DNA of 64,000 nucleotides from Psilocybe azurescens (Eukaryota; Basidiomycota; Agaricomycetes; Agaricales; Agrocybaceae): positions 248,001 to 312,000 of the forward strand of contig JAJIRX010000569.1 of NCBI GenBank assembly GCA_023853785.1, given 5' to 3'. Every line of letters begins with the position of its first letter. Within the stretch, counting starts at the first letter, position 1. Positions 1 to 12,023 of this stretch are shown in pieces. Under the pieces are notes generated by a model. It was not told the origin of the DNA, made no database searches, and saw only the letters and a program-made list of their open reading frames with translations. The translations under genes and the position numbers were made by a program.

Positions 1-526
1 GAAAGATGGCCACATTTCGAGTATGAAGAAATCTTTTTATCGTCTTTAACAAGGCCATATTCTGCACTTCTATTGCTTAATGGAAGATAATTCGACTGTC
101 TTCAAAAGTTCATTCCATCATAAGGGATCCTATCTCAGACCTCGTTGTCGAGACCCGACGGGTATGACATGAATAACAATAAGGCCAGGAACCACACCCA
201 ATTTATTTCCTAAACAATAAACCATCAAATATTAGGTCAGACAAAGTTGGTGAGTAGGACTAATGCCGCAAGTCACACCCTACCTCGCGTTTGGTCCTCG
301 TCTTATTGTCTTTCGATCCCAGATTGCTTCTTTCGCGTCTCCCTGGAATGCAGGTTTTGATCCAAATTCGACTATTTTCCCCCGAAATGAGTGCGCTTTT
401 CCTCGTGGGGTCAAAAATTTTAATGGCAGTCGACTCAATCATAGTGCTATTTCAAGTTTTGGCCTCTTCTCCGTACATGGTCCATGGTTCGGAAAGGATC
501 TCATTGTTGACTATCACCAGCCCTTC

Positions 527-826
527 TCATTGTCTTTGGGAAACATAAAGTCTATCTTTCATAATCTTTGATTTTTCTTCTCTTGGTTCCAGTTGTTTCA
601 CATCTGACATCCATCTCAGTGTATCGCACTTTGCGGCTCTCAGCGCAAGACGTACCTGCTTAGCCATGTCCAGGAAATCACAATCACAAAAAAGAGACAC
701 AGTATGCTCCCTTGCACCCCTGATCGTCTGGTCTATTGCTGAATACCTCTCTTTATAGCCAAGCCGTGCAAATATTTTCAATACAACAAGTGTCCTCATC
801 CAGCTGATGTTTGCGATTTCGCCCAT
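527..826 (-). CDS. Possible exon of an unrecognised protein
   Basis: An open stretch of about 100 codons that continues upstream without a stop for roughly 12 more codons (residues DDWVYDD). It is rich in charged residues and Leu and contains a Cys-Asp-Cys-Asp segment. A second short open stretch lies downstream at 260-442 on the same strand, in another frame, so both could be exons of one gene running toward position 1. I recognise no family and cannot place a start codon or splice sites with confidence. It could equally be an old fragment or chance ORF. Confidence 0.25.
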   Translation of the reverse strand: MGEIANISWMRTLVVLKIFARLGYKERYSAIDQTIRGAREHTVSLFCDCDFLDMAKQVRLALRAAKCDTLRWMSDVKQLEPREEKSKIMKDRLYVSQRQ

Positions 827-1061
827 GTCATCGTAAACCCAGTCATCCCCTTCCCTGTCGATAGCAATTCAGCATATTGTCGCTACTATTATGCGGGGCA
901 CTGTGCGAACGGAGCGCTTTGTAGATTTAGGCATGGGCCTGAAGGTAAGAGTGCTCAGGTTCTTCCTTTTGCCCCGACTCTGATGGATGAACAGTGCCGA
1001 CCGCCTCATTGGACGCTGCAACAGGATCCATGCATGAATGGTCTGGATCTACTGTAGATGC

Positions 1062-2078
1062 CGTACGTTCTTTCTGTAGTTCTTCCTACATCGCCCCCGT
1101 TCAATTACGCATAGACAATCCTAAAAAGCCCGCCTGTGACCGCAAATTATGCGTCTTTTGCTCAGAGTTGGCCTTACTCTCCTCTGAGCCCCTCTATCTT
1201 TCCTCCAGGAGATTCCATCTCGTTCACATTATCTGCTCGTTCTCGCGATTCTGTCGACACAGTCTCAACCGCGATTTCAAGTTCGAGTTTGGAATCTGAC
1301 GATATTGTAACTGATGATCCACAATACCAGGAACATCATCATTCACATCAATCGCAGGTCCGTGTTGCAGATGATTCACCGGTCATCCATGTACCCCCAT
1401 TTCTGCCAATGTCATACATCAATCCAGCCGGAGGCCTCACTCCAACACACGGACATGAATTTACATATAATGGGGTGCCAGATCTTTTAAAAATGACCAT
1501 TCCTTTTAAATCGCGAAGCTCGAAATCATCTTTGAAGCACAAATCAATCAAGTACAAAAGTTAGTGATCCTCTGTTGACCGTGTTTGGTGGCTCTGATAG
1601 TCTAGCCCATCAGCGAAACCATGTAAATTCTTCCCAACAGAAAGGGGGTGTCCCAACGGAACTGCTTGCACGTTGTGAGTTCAACCTTCAATTTAATTTC
1701 AGATCGGCCACTGAATGTCCAATTGGATAAAGTATACATGATGAGCCGAATTCAAGGGTCTCGTCACCTTCACCACCGAAAACGGTCTCGGAGAAGGAGG
1801 GCGGTGAAGGCCGAAAGAATTTCGTGCCCATTCCATGGCGCGTGATTGGAGGTGGCGTGCGTGTAGGCATCCAGAAAGACGAGGACGAGGACGATCCTGT
1901 ATCTGACTCCGACGACGCTTGCCATCCACCGGAATCGTCGGTAACTCTCGCTCCGATAAAGTCAGATATGACGTATCGGCCAAGGTCAAATTCAATTCCT
2001 TCGACTCCCAGTATCACACAAGTTAGAGTGGATCATGTACGTCTTTTGAGCTCAGCGTCTCCTAGACAAGGTCTTTGA
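1062..2078 (+). CDS. Hypothetical Ser/Pro-rich protein, spliced, boundaries uncertain
   Basis: Two open stretches on the plus strand have the low-complexity make-up of a fungal disordered regulator. At 1130-1563 the peptide is rich in Ser, Pro, His and Asp, with a His-rich run (EHHHSHQSQ) and a basic Ser/Lys-rich end. At about 1750-2078 there is an acidic run (KDEDEDDPVSDSDD) followed by Ser/Pro/Thr-rich sequence. A plausible donor at 1063 and acceptor near 1128 would join an upstream exon. No catalytic motif or domain is visible. Existence is moderately likely; exact limits and function are unknown. Confidence 0.3.
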
Positions 2079-2689
2079 TTGATCTGCGTTTATCACAGTT
2101 GTTCTCTGCTGAGTCTCCAGGAGGTCTATAGTACCCTGGTCTCATATCGGGCTCGGCTATCCATTACGACTTTTCAATAACTCCATGTTGCTCGTGACCC
2201 TTCGACTTTCTTTCGCAACATTGGAATACTTTTCTTTTGACTCGAGAAAGAACTAACTCTTGTACTACCACACGGACTTCCTAAATGTCAAATGCAGTAC
2301 TAATCACATAGCGCATTACTTAACACTCGAGCAATATGTATATAGATAATCTAGATTTTTCTAGGCACAGCAAATTGCAGTGTCGTGGGACGGATGGGTG
2401 TTATCAGATAAGATGGCACCCGAACAAGGAGTCCTGACCTCTTTTACGGATACGCTGACGTTGCTTGAGAAGAGAGAGCTATTCAGAGAAATGATGTGTA
2501 GTTGCATTGCTGGCCAAATACTTGTCTCGGCTGCACTGCTTCAATTTTAAAGCAGCTGTTTGAGTGATCATGACTGAGCATTGACTCTATTTGCTGCAGC
2601 ACGCCATTCTGCCCGTTGTGAGGTTTGTTATTTATTGATCTTTCTTGTTCCTTCCGTTCATCTTCATCCCCCTTTCCTCCCCCATAACA
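2079..2689. other. Intergenic, upstream of heme oxygenase
   Basis: No gene seen. The last 60 bases before the heme oxygenase ATG are pyrimidine-rich (CCTTTCCTCCCCC type), the usual look of a fungal core promoter or 5' leader. Confidence 0.5.
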
Positions 2690-3801
2690 ATGTCTAGCAT
2701 CGACTACACGAAACCACTTGCTACTCTTTTGAGAGAAAGTACTCATGAAGCTCACGACCAGGTTGCCATGAGCCAGGGTGCTAAGCTCCTGTTAAGTGGC
2801 GGACTGTCTAAGGAGGATTACACGCGGTATTTGATGATGCTCTGGCATGTATACGAGTAAGAGTATCTTTCATGTAATTTATCTGGGGCCGTTGACCAAT
2901 TTTTTCGTCCCTTTCAGTCTCCTTGAACGGGCTCTGGAACGGCATGCTACCAATTACTCCCTAGAGCCGACATATAACCCGGCCCTTCTTGCTCGAGCAC
3001 CATCACTATCTGCGGACATCTCGTATCTCCTCCAAGTCGATGAAGGCTCATGGAAATCCCATCCCCATCCATGTACAACTAATCTCTGGTTCCCTATCTC
3101 CCCTAGATGCGTATGTGCGGCGCTTAGAAGAGCTGTCAAAGTCAAGTGACCCTTCTGCGCTACTGGCACACTCGTACGTAAGGTACCTCGGGGACCTGAG
3201 TGGCGGCCAGGTTATTCGTCACACCCTCGCTAAAGCCTATAACCTTGACGAGAGTACCGGATTAGGCCTGTCCTTCTACGCTTTCAAGGAGCTTCGGTCA
3301 TCAAAGCCTGCTAATCAAGGAGAAATGAAACGGATCAAGGAGTGGTTCCGAGAAGGGATGAACACCGCTGGTGAGCGAGGCGTCGAGGTCAAAAGTAAGT
3401 GTCGTCAATCTACTATAGTATCGATAACTTTCCTGATCGTTCTTCCCTAGTTGCTGTCGTGGAGGAAGCAAACACGGCTTTCAAGCTCAATGCAGGTCTC
3501 TTTGAACTTCTCGATAGAAACTGGGAGGCCCAGAAAGAGACGAAGAACGAGAAACGAGTTGTTATCGAGCACGGGCAACCTGCAGAGAGATCATATCCTC
3601 TGTCACAGGTTGTAGCTGTGATCGCTGCTGGTACGAACTTCTTTCTATCCGTCAACATTCAGTTGTAGTAATGCTTTTTTTTCAGTTTGCCTTTCACATT
3701 TCGTCCTCACCGTTGGAGGGTTTACAGGCGACAAAGGGTACCAGAAGCTCTTAGCTATTGAGCAATGGTTTGCATCAATATGGCAACAAGCATCTCAGTG
3801 A
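2690..3801 (+). CDS. HMX1: Heme oxygenase (HMX1-like)
   Basis: Opens heme to biliverdin, CO and iron, used for iron recovery and oxidative defence, probably on the ER membrane. The start is the ATG at 2690. Exon 1 (2690-2856) holds the proximal-histidine region (STHEAHDQVA). Exon 2 from 2918 carries the distal-helix signature YLGDLSGGQVIRHTLAKAY. Introns follow near 3396 and 3631, and the last exon encodes a moderately hydrophobic tail (VCLSHFVLTVGGFTG) that could anchor the enzyme. In exon 2 the frame changes at the CCCC run 3063-3066: WKSHP is in one frame and IHVQLISG..LDAYVRRL in the next, and one C less would join them. A 34-nt intron (3073-3106) is a poorer explanation because it removes conserved sequence. 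Family assignment is secure. Confidence 0.88.
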
Positions 3802-4116
3802 ACACATATGCGTTTAATTATCGTTGCCCCTTTCCTCAATGATAGCAAATGATATGTGTGCATATTGCCTATATCAGTAATTGTCCTTCCTATATACAAT
3901 CAACACTACGACTAGCTGACAGTTAACGAATGTACAATGGATCTAAACCTTTTATGCATGAAAGGGCGTCGCTCAGCGGGAGAGAATTGAAACATGCGAA
4001 GCCAGGCAAGTAAAAATGGATCAAAACCAAAAGAAATTGAAATCCACGCTATATAATAAACGAGAGCAATCCAGCAATCTCTCTCAGACAGTCCATGAAG
4101 AGAAGTATTTTTCCCG
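3802..4116. other. Convergent intergenic spacer
   Basis: 3' ends of heme oxygenase (plus) and aspartic protease 1 (minus) face each other across about 315 bases. AT-rich; no gene or clear structured element seen. Confidence 0.5.
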
Positions 4117-6216
4117 TTAAACTTGATGATGTTCTTGGTGGTATCCTTGTTGGTTATTGCGATAGCCGCCTTGATCGTTCGAGTATGTGGGGTAAGAGGG
4201 ATATGTTGGGGTCTGGGCTTGCTGCTGCTTCGAGTATCCATAAGGAGCAGCGGCAGAAAGGTCAGCAGTACTTCGTTGGGCTTCTAGCGGAACATAAGAC
4301 TCCCTAGCCGTCTTCTTAGAGAAGAAGTCCTTCAGCCCCCTCTTGCCTGATGTACCAAGCGCATCAGCCTCGCCCTTCTTGACCCTGTTCCTGCAGCAGC
4401 ATCTCCATATGCACAGACCAACGGTGATGATGACAAACACCAGACAACCGACGAAGATGTACGGCCAGCGACTCAGAATCATTTCTTGGTATTTTTTCTT
4501 TTTCTCTTCGGCAGACACTGGGGAATGTACAGTTTCGTTGGCCGGAAGAATCGACCATCTAGAGTCCGAGATGGTGTCGTTGCCTCCTAGTCGAACAGAG
4601 ATAAAATCTTTGCGGGCTTCGACTGGGTCGACGGTCGACAGCAATTGCATGTATGGAGAATCCTGATCACCGGAAGTTCCAATCCATTTCCCGAAATCCA
4701 TTAGAGAATAAGTACTCCGTACTGAAATCATCATCAAGTTATAGCCACTTTGTCACACCTGCTGAATTGAATGGACTTACAAAAGCTCATTCCAAGAATC
4801 ATATCATAATGTCCAAGGATACTGAAAGCAGACGTGATAGGTTGGAACTAAATAAAATTTTCAGAGACAAGACTGAATCAAAAGAAAAGGGTCACTTACG
4901 GATCCAATGCAGACTCTCTTGCCAGTACTATCCACTTTGGCAAAATTGTCATCGACAAGATCCAGGGGATGAATGGGGTAGTTAACGCCTCCAAAGTTGA
5001 AAGAAACATTCAGGTATTGACCGCATGGAACCAGCCACCATTCGTTAGATGTATCGTAGGAGGCACCGCGAACGCGTCCGTAGATAGCATCCGACATGTC
5101 GCGGGGAACTTGGGAGAATGTAAAACTGGAAACGGGATTAGTTCCAATGGAGCATAGTTGTATAAAATATAGACTGACCCGCTGTCGATGACGGCGACGT
5201 ACTGGCCATTGGGAGCCTTGGGCACAATGGACTTCATTTGGATCGGTTCTCCATCGGGTCCAATCAAACCTTTATTCTTATCCGTCAAGGCTTGCCAATG
5301 TTGGTCTACAATGAAGATTCAAGTATCACTCAGAGGGATTTCGAAATTGACGACGTACCTGCTTTCAGAATTCTATTGACAGTTTCAACATCAAGTTTTG
5401 GCATGCTTGTAATACTCTCGAAATTTTGGCACAAGTTCAGAAATCGTGAATTGACCGGTATATGTCGCACCGGGATCATTCTTCCTATCCAGGAGGATGG
5501 TAATGTAGTTGTCCGTAGAACGATTACTTTCGAATACGTTTTGAAGAAATGTATTACCGGAATCCTTTATTTTCTTGAAGATCACGCTGCCTTGATTTGG
5601 ACCAAGTCCGAGGAGGCCGTCGTACCCTTGAGAGTGAATGTCGCCGGTGAAAGTACTGGTGTCGTTAACATACACTGTATTCAGTGGTGAGAACGAATCG
5701 TCGTGTTCAAGACCCATTGAAAACATACACATAGCTTGGTCCGACACGTTCAAGTCGCCCATTGAAACTTGTGTAGTTTGAATATGACCTGCACGATGGA
5801 CGACGTTATACAATGAAGCCAGCAAGAACATATGAACGACGCACCAGAGGCCTTTCCTACGGCGTAAGACAAGGTAATGGATTTTCCAGTATCCTTCATT
5901 TGTGAGGTCGGTACTGTGCCCGCAAAGTGGACCCACAGATCTGAACTATAGTTTCTAGATGAACACCGGCACGGCATAACAACAGGACATAACTAACGCA
6001 CCTTCCGGTATCCATTAGCACTGGTATAGTCTGACCTGCGACGGTGATGTTCGTGACATATTGCGCGTTCCCGACGTTGCCTACTGGAAAAGGGGATCGA
6101 CGTCTTGATGATGGATTGACTCCGTTTCCAACACGGACATTAAAAGGGAAAATATAGGCATGCACAGGACTATCGAAGATGGTGAGGAGCAAAGAAAGTG
6201 GTATTAAAGAGCGCAT
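4117..6216 (-). CDS. Pepsin-like aspartic protease 1 with C-terminal membrane anchor
   Basis: Family A1 endopeptidase, likely secretory-pathway or cell-surface. It begins at the ATG at 6216 with a signal peptide (SLIPLSLLLTIF..). Both catalytic motifs are present: the first, DTGSSDLWV, is assembled across an intron after the second base of the Ser codon; the second is DSGFTFSQ, also split by an intron. The flap-side region YDGLLGLGPNQG and the late block NFGGVNYPIHPLDL are typical. Near the C-terminus there is one transmembrane helix (YIFVGCLVFVIITVGLCIW), then a Cys/Arg cluster and a Tyr/Gln/Ser-rich cytosolic tail of about 90 residues. It has at least six introns. It is a paralogue of the divergently transcribed gene at 7101. 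The substrate is unknown. Confidence 0.88.
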
Positions 6217-7100
6217 TCGGACTGGGGGCAGCTATTAGGGAGAAAAGAGTGGAATTGGAGAGCAAGTGCGACGACGACAACAAAACGGAACGAGAGGAGT
6301 TAGTAGGATTTAGAATTGGCCGAACAGCTAACACAAAAATCACCTCTTCACACGGCCTTCTACGTACGGCAGCCGGCTGTGTCTCCCCACATATTATTCC
6401 TGCAACACAGTTCTGAGTCTTGACAACAACTTGTAAAAGATATATGTTCAATATATGCTAAGGTGAGCCTTCACATTATCCGACTCTTGCGCGATCTCTG
6501 TTGACTTCCTTCCCTCACAGGTCACCCGTCTGTCCAGATAATGACAACTAAAAACATACACGGGCCTTCATGGGCTCGTCGTTCTCCGAGAGGCTGATCG
6601 ATTACTCAAGCTGCCTGTATGCTCTCAGCGAGGCTCAGCTCTGCGTCAGTCCTGTACCAAGTTCTTGAGTTTTGACATGCCCTCCTGGCTTGGCAGTGTG
6701 TCTGGCGACCCCTAATTTGAAATTCATACTTCAGGTTTTGGCCAATTGACTTGATACAAGGCTTCACAAGTATCGTCGCAAGACTTTGCTTTCTTTGCTT
6801 TTCCTCAGGCTTGGGTCTTGGATCTCTGCCTACATTTCTCTACACATCTCAGCCTTTCTTTATCAGTCAGACCAAGTGAGCTCGGCGCAGCCAAGCCAGC
6901 CTTAGGGCTCTTCTTGGGGTTGCCGTAATCAAACTTCAAAGAGAATCCCTTCGGTTATAAGTATGGTACCTCTCACCTTCTTGACGTCTTGTCCGACCCC
7001 AACATAGCTATAGCCTCCAATGAATCTCTTCTCGTTTCCTTGACTCGCGACACTGGTTTTAGCGTTATATCCTCACCTCAAGACCCAGTCTAAGGCTGGC
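6217..7100. promoter_or_regulatory. Shared divergent promoter of the two aspartic proteases
   Basis: The 884-base space between two divergent ATGs must hold both promoters. The part next to the plus-strand gene has pyrimidine-rich runs around 6770-6860 and 7030-7080. No specific operator could be assigned. Confidence 0.45.
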
Positions 7101-9024
7101 ATGGCATGGTCGTTTATCGCTCTTGTTCTTTGTATCGCTACAGCTTCAATCGACAATGTTGTCCAAGCTGTCCATATCCCAATACGGGGAACTCGAGGAA
7201 CCGCCTCTAAATTTCGTCGACAACTCAATCCCCTCCGGCCTGGGACGTTGTTGTTGGTTAACTCCGGTGATATTAGCTATTACGCTGAGATAGGCCTAGG
7301 GAATCAGAGCTTCCGGGTGCTTGTTGATACTGGCAGGTGTGTAACTAGTCTTTCATCAATAAATCTGGCTGATCATTTATAAGCTCCGATCTTTGGGTAT
7401 CTGGAAGCGTTTTGAAAAGTATCGATACCGGCAAGGATGCAAGCATTCAATACGCTGCCAACAAAGTCGAAGGTGCAGTAGATCATATCAACCGATGCCT
7501 CGTCTAAAGCGACTCATACTCTGAACAGGATCGATTAAGCAAGCTACTTTGGAATTTGCGGGGCACGTCGTCGCTGATCAAGCCTTTCGTAAGTCTATAG
7601 TTCGTTTTCTACATGTCTGTGGGAATATGCTTGTTTGAAAGCGCTAACACGTTCATTTTTCAGTGGAGATACCTTCTGGTTCCGTGAATACGGAAGGCCA
7701 AGGAATCCTAGGCCTGGGTCCTGGCTCAAGCTCCTTCATCTCAGATAAACTTGGCTTGCCAGCTGGAGCGCCTGCTCTGGATCGAATATTCGCTCAAAAC
7801 CGCTCCGTTCCCAATTACTTTACTGTTCTCCTGGGAAGACACACTGGTGACCTCCGTTCTTTGTATCGTCTTGATCTAATGCTGATCCAGAGCCCAGATC
7901 CAACCGATTCTTTCAACGGAAGCATCACTGTTGGCGAGGTCCTCAAGGATTATGCAGCCATTCTGGATGAAACAAAATTGAACATCACGACAGTTCCCGG
8001 CAACATGATTGAAGAGCAGCACTTACAAGTCTTACTCGATACTGATGGGCTTATTGGTCCGGACGGGCATTCGATTCAAATTGAGTCTAATGTTACGCAG
8101 ACTGAGAATAGGAAACAGGCGACCGTCGTCTTTGACTGTGGATTTACACTCCCACAGGTGACTCGGTCAGTTATCTCTCATTCACCCCATAATGGTCATG
8201 GATCTGTTTTTTCTAACTGTATAGGCTGACAGTTCGGTGGCAGAGGCTATATACAGTAAATTCTTTGGGTCGAAATTCACTCAATTACCTGGACTTGGCG
8301 GTGTCTGGATATTGCCCTGCGAACAGGAAGTGAATATCACCTTTTCGTTCGGTGGAAAGTTATACCCGATACATCCTCTAGACATGTCAATGTGCGTATT
8401 ACAGGATGTGACATATTTGGTAGACTTATTGAGACCGTAGAGAACCGTCGGCTGTCAATTTGACGGGCTTTCAGACACCCTCAGGAGAGAAAGGCTGTAT
8501 AGGGACAGTAGGTCGCATCCACTTCTATTTATTGTAGTTTTACATATAACTTTATTTTAGTTTCAACCATTCACTTACGACAGAGGAAGTAATCCAACTT
8601 ATGATATGGTTCTTGGGATGGCCTTCAGTAAGTCTATTTTCAGTTTGTTGCAAATACCGAATTAACGGCATTCAGTGCGCAACGTATATTCTCTGTTTGA
8701 TTACGGCGATTTCATTCGCGACTCGACTGAAGTTGAAAATGCCTACGTCCAACTGCACTCTCTAACCGATCCAGCAGAAGGTACTCTATCTATTCGGATA
8801 TGCACCATCCCACAGGCTTATAAGGCTCATAAATAGCGCATGCGGACTTCGTATCCGTCCGTCTTGGAGGTGTCGACACGACCGGGGATCGAGGGCTCAA
8901 AAGCGAGAATGACGCTCGAAAGAAATCGATTTACTATGTCATCGCCATTGTGGCAGTAGTCGCCATTCTCACTCTCGCCGTCGTGGTATACATCTGGCGT
9001 AGGCGCCGTCGGGGAAGGCGGTAG
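7101..9024 (+). CDS. Pepsin-like aspartic protease 2 with C-terminal membrane anchor and altered second active site
   Basis: Paralogue of the protease on the other side of the shared promoter. It starts at ATG 7101 with a signal peptide (SFIALVLCIATASI). The first catalytic motif DTGSSDLWVSGS is made by splicing across the intron near 7335. The Gly-rich block QGILGLGPGSSS and the late block FGGKLYPIHPLDMS match protease 1. The second catalytic motif reads VFDCGFTLPQ: the residue after the catalytic Asp is Cys (codon 8137-8139) where the family has Ser or Thr. The end is a transmembrane helix (IAIVAVVAILTLAVVVYIW) followed by an Arg-rich tail and a TAG at 9022. The tail is much shorter than that of protease 1. 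Activity may be reduced or changed; the fold call is secure. Confidence 0.85.
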
Positions 9025-9663
9025 CGCAAGGTTCAAGTTTAACCGTGGCAGGGCAAGCGACGGAGTTTCCGGCTCCTCGCTCCTCGGGCTTTCGCTTTAG
9101 ACTCCAGGGTCTTTATTCTGCCATATAGCTCCGTATTTACGCCATTGGTGGTGTAATAATCGACATACATACTGGTAAGTATATCATTGTAGTTCTATTA
9201 GATGTAAATATAGCCTTCCGTTCTAATTCAAACTTAAGCGCGCTCATGTATCCGACTATACCCGACCTGACTCATGCTATGTTTTCCGGGCCCGTAGATC
9301 TGCCCTGTTTTAAGAATGTTCTGCACATCTTCTGTAGGTTATTATTATTGTGAAACATACATATGTAGACTCTGTATCATGAGATCAAAGATAGATGTAG
9401 TTTGCGCAGCATCGCATAGCATGCCAGTAATGAGACGCAGTAAGGAGACTATAACGCGGTCTATTGATAGGTTATAAGTGGTAGCAATGGACTAATGCAA
9501 CAATATAAAGTGATGGTAATGATTAAAAAAAGTACCCATCGAAGTGCTTTTAGGGACTTTGTTAGAAACGTGCAAAGTAATGGGTATTAGGGTGATGGCA
9601 TGCAAGTAGGGTAAAGGGTCATAAGATCATAGGTGTCGTAAAGAAAACGAAAATAACTGAATA
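9025..9663. other. Convergent intergenic spacer
   Basis: Lies between the 3' ends of protease 2 (plus) and arrestin-like 1 (minus). AT-rich, with no gene or repeat I can support. Confidence 0.45.
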
Positions 9664-11220
9664 TCATGTATCACCACCAGTTGGCACAGCGAGATCGAAT
9701 CCTGAAACGTCGCATGAGTCGGTTACTAGTCTAATGGGTACCGTGATTTGAAGGGCGAGTAAAGATGATTGAGGTGTGGGTGGAGATAACGTCAATGATA
9801 TGAAATCCTGCAAGACAAAAATTGTGAACAAGAAGCCATTGGTTATCATTTGATTGAGACCTACCTTGACATGGATACTAGAAGCATCGAACCCACCAGC
9901 TGTGATGTCTTCCGAGCATCGTAGTTCGCCTTCCCAATCCACATGTCCCTCCCTACAGGTCCCTAATGTACAGGCAGACAGGTCTGGAGGTATCGGCCAA
10001 ATAGAGCCCTCGCCAATAATGGTGTTTTTGAATGACCTCAGTCCTTTCATAGTGACGCTTACTTGTCGTAGTAGAGACACTTTGAGCAATGGTTTATCCG
10101 CTGGGGATTTTTTTGGAGGCGACGGTGTTGTATGAGTCCACGCTCAATACGCGGTCGAGTTGCACGGAGAATATCTCCCGAAGTGCGCAGACGTTGCCTG
10201 ATAGCTGAACATGGAAGGGTATGGTGTCTTTCAATCCGTATATCCGAGCCCCAGGAACGAATAACTGTAAGTATACTGTTTCAATACCTGTTAATGGATT
10301 GACTTTGTGAAAATTTGAACTAACGTGACAATATATCGGTTCCAACTGAACATTGGGGCGCATCTTGAGGGGTGTCACTGCTTGATACCATTCTTCCGGC
10401 GAGGTCTTGACGGAAGAGAAGAAACAGGGACTGGGAATGATGGGTCGGTGGGCCCTTGTTCTGGGCACGTAGTTGAAAGGGATCATGATTCTATTGAGAG
10501 AACGTCCCTGTTAGCTTGTTTTGTTCCGTCAAAAAGAGGAGTATACACACTGTTTCGTCTTTGGCCAGATATCCATTTTCTTATAGCGAGTCTGCGTGAT
10601 GACAAGGTGGAGAGTATACGAACATCTCACAAAGAGACTAGGGACGGCGTAGTGGTTGACACTGTATGACGGAGGCAGTGGGATTTGTTTGCCGTCTGCA
10701 GTGAAGGTTATTGGTAAGATGGCAGAAAACGCGATTTGGCTGGGACATGTCGGCCTTTCCGTCCGCGGAGTCGAGGAAGCTTGAGACCATAACGTGTATG
10801 TGTCCTCAATAAGTTTTATCGATTCACCCCCGGCTTCTGAGATGGTTAGATCCATCTTTCCTTTCACCTGCAGAAGTTTTATTAGCTCAATGAGCAGAAA
10901 AGGGAAGAACGAACAGAACGTACTTTTAGTGTGACATCCACAATGTTCTCAGTGTTCTCGAGAAACACTGATCCACTGATGATACCCTGTCGGCCGTATC
11001 TCGGAATGGTCGCGCCATCTTCCTGTTCGTTGAGCACGACAGTAGTTTTACCTGCCTTTTTGATGAACAGTGAAGTAGACGCGGGTCGTGACGAACGCGT
11101 TCGCGGGGTTTGTTCAAGTAGCCGTTCGCCGCAGGCTAGCTCGCAGGAGTATGAGGGAGAGGGTGTCGATGGAGAGTAGCTGGGTAGCTCTGACGATGAC
11201 GCGATGTTTTCGAACTCCAT
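9664..11220 (-). CDS. Arrestin-like protein 1
   Basis: Probable cytosolic adaptor with an arrestin fold, of the fungal type that couples membrane cargo or receptors to ubiquitination or trafficking; the cargo is unknown. I chose the ATG at 11220 (MEFENIASSSELPSYSPS) because its Ser/Pro/Tyr-rich start mirrors the paralogue at 60766; an in-frame ATG at 11307 would add 29 residues. The arrestin-N part includes ATIPRYGRQGIISGSVFLEN and a beta strand ending VDVTLKV; later exons give ITFTADGKQIPLPPSYSV, the PRTRAHRPI segment, and a C-terminal half ending LALQITVPIRL..DLAVPTGGDT. Order and spacing match the gene at 59005-60766. It has about five introns. No PPxY motif was found with certainty. Confidence 0.7.
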
Positions 11221-12023
11221 TGTAGAGGAGGGAGTATGTGTGTTGAGGCGGAAAAGTGGAGGCCATTTGCCTTTTGAGACATGGTATTCATAGCCAATGG
11301 AGAACAAAGATGAGTCACTAGGGGCACCCCAAATTTACAAACCAGGGTTGTCCGCAATCCAGATTGAGTTTGACAAGCACTGGCTGAGCCAAGTATGTTT
11401 ACAAAAAGCTATAGTAACAGAGTCCGAGAGGTCGTAAACGTGTCCGTGACTGTAGGACTCTGTAGGAGGACAACCGTGAAACGTGCCTGATGATACCTTT
11501 TACGAATTGACCACAGTGAGAATTTGATGCTGGACCCTGAATTTCATTGGCCATTCGCTTAGCTCTGACTCGAACAAGCCTGATGATCCGTGCTTGTAGC
11601 GTTAGGAAGCGCTACGTTTGTATTTCAAGAAACTTGCTTTTCTCGTTCTCTGCCATTCTCCGATCGACGCAATGCGACCTCTCAGGGATACTTACACCAA
11701 TTCAGATCTTCCAAAATTCTCCTATGTTATTTTTAAAGAACCGTTGATAGCGGTAATGTATCCAAGTCCAAAAGTCTTTAATACTACAAAAGAATACAGC
11801 TGCGTACCGATATGTGATGTCCAACTTCCTGAAAACAATCCGACAAATGATTGCGAAGATCGCGAGCAGATACACTGTCTTAGGAGAGAAGATTACGAAA
11901 AAACAGAGTCACATGCAGTTTATAACTGCACTTTTCGGAATTGACACTGAAATCCAACTAGATCGGCGGTGGACGTTCGAGGAATACCAAGCAGTCACCG
12001 ACCCTGCGGGACCTGCTTAGTGT
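11221..12023. other. Intergenic, promoter of arrestin-like 1
   Basis: About 800 bases holding the arrestin-like promoter and the 3' flank of the next gene. A chance plus-strand ORF at 11618-11944 has no recognisable features. Confidence 0.4.

Noticed and set aside
995..1299. ORF beginning at a GTG codon
   Set aside because: Nuclear fungal genes rarely start at GTG; the open frame is more likely part of a spliced exon or chance.
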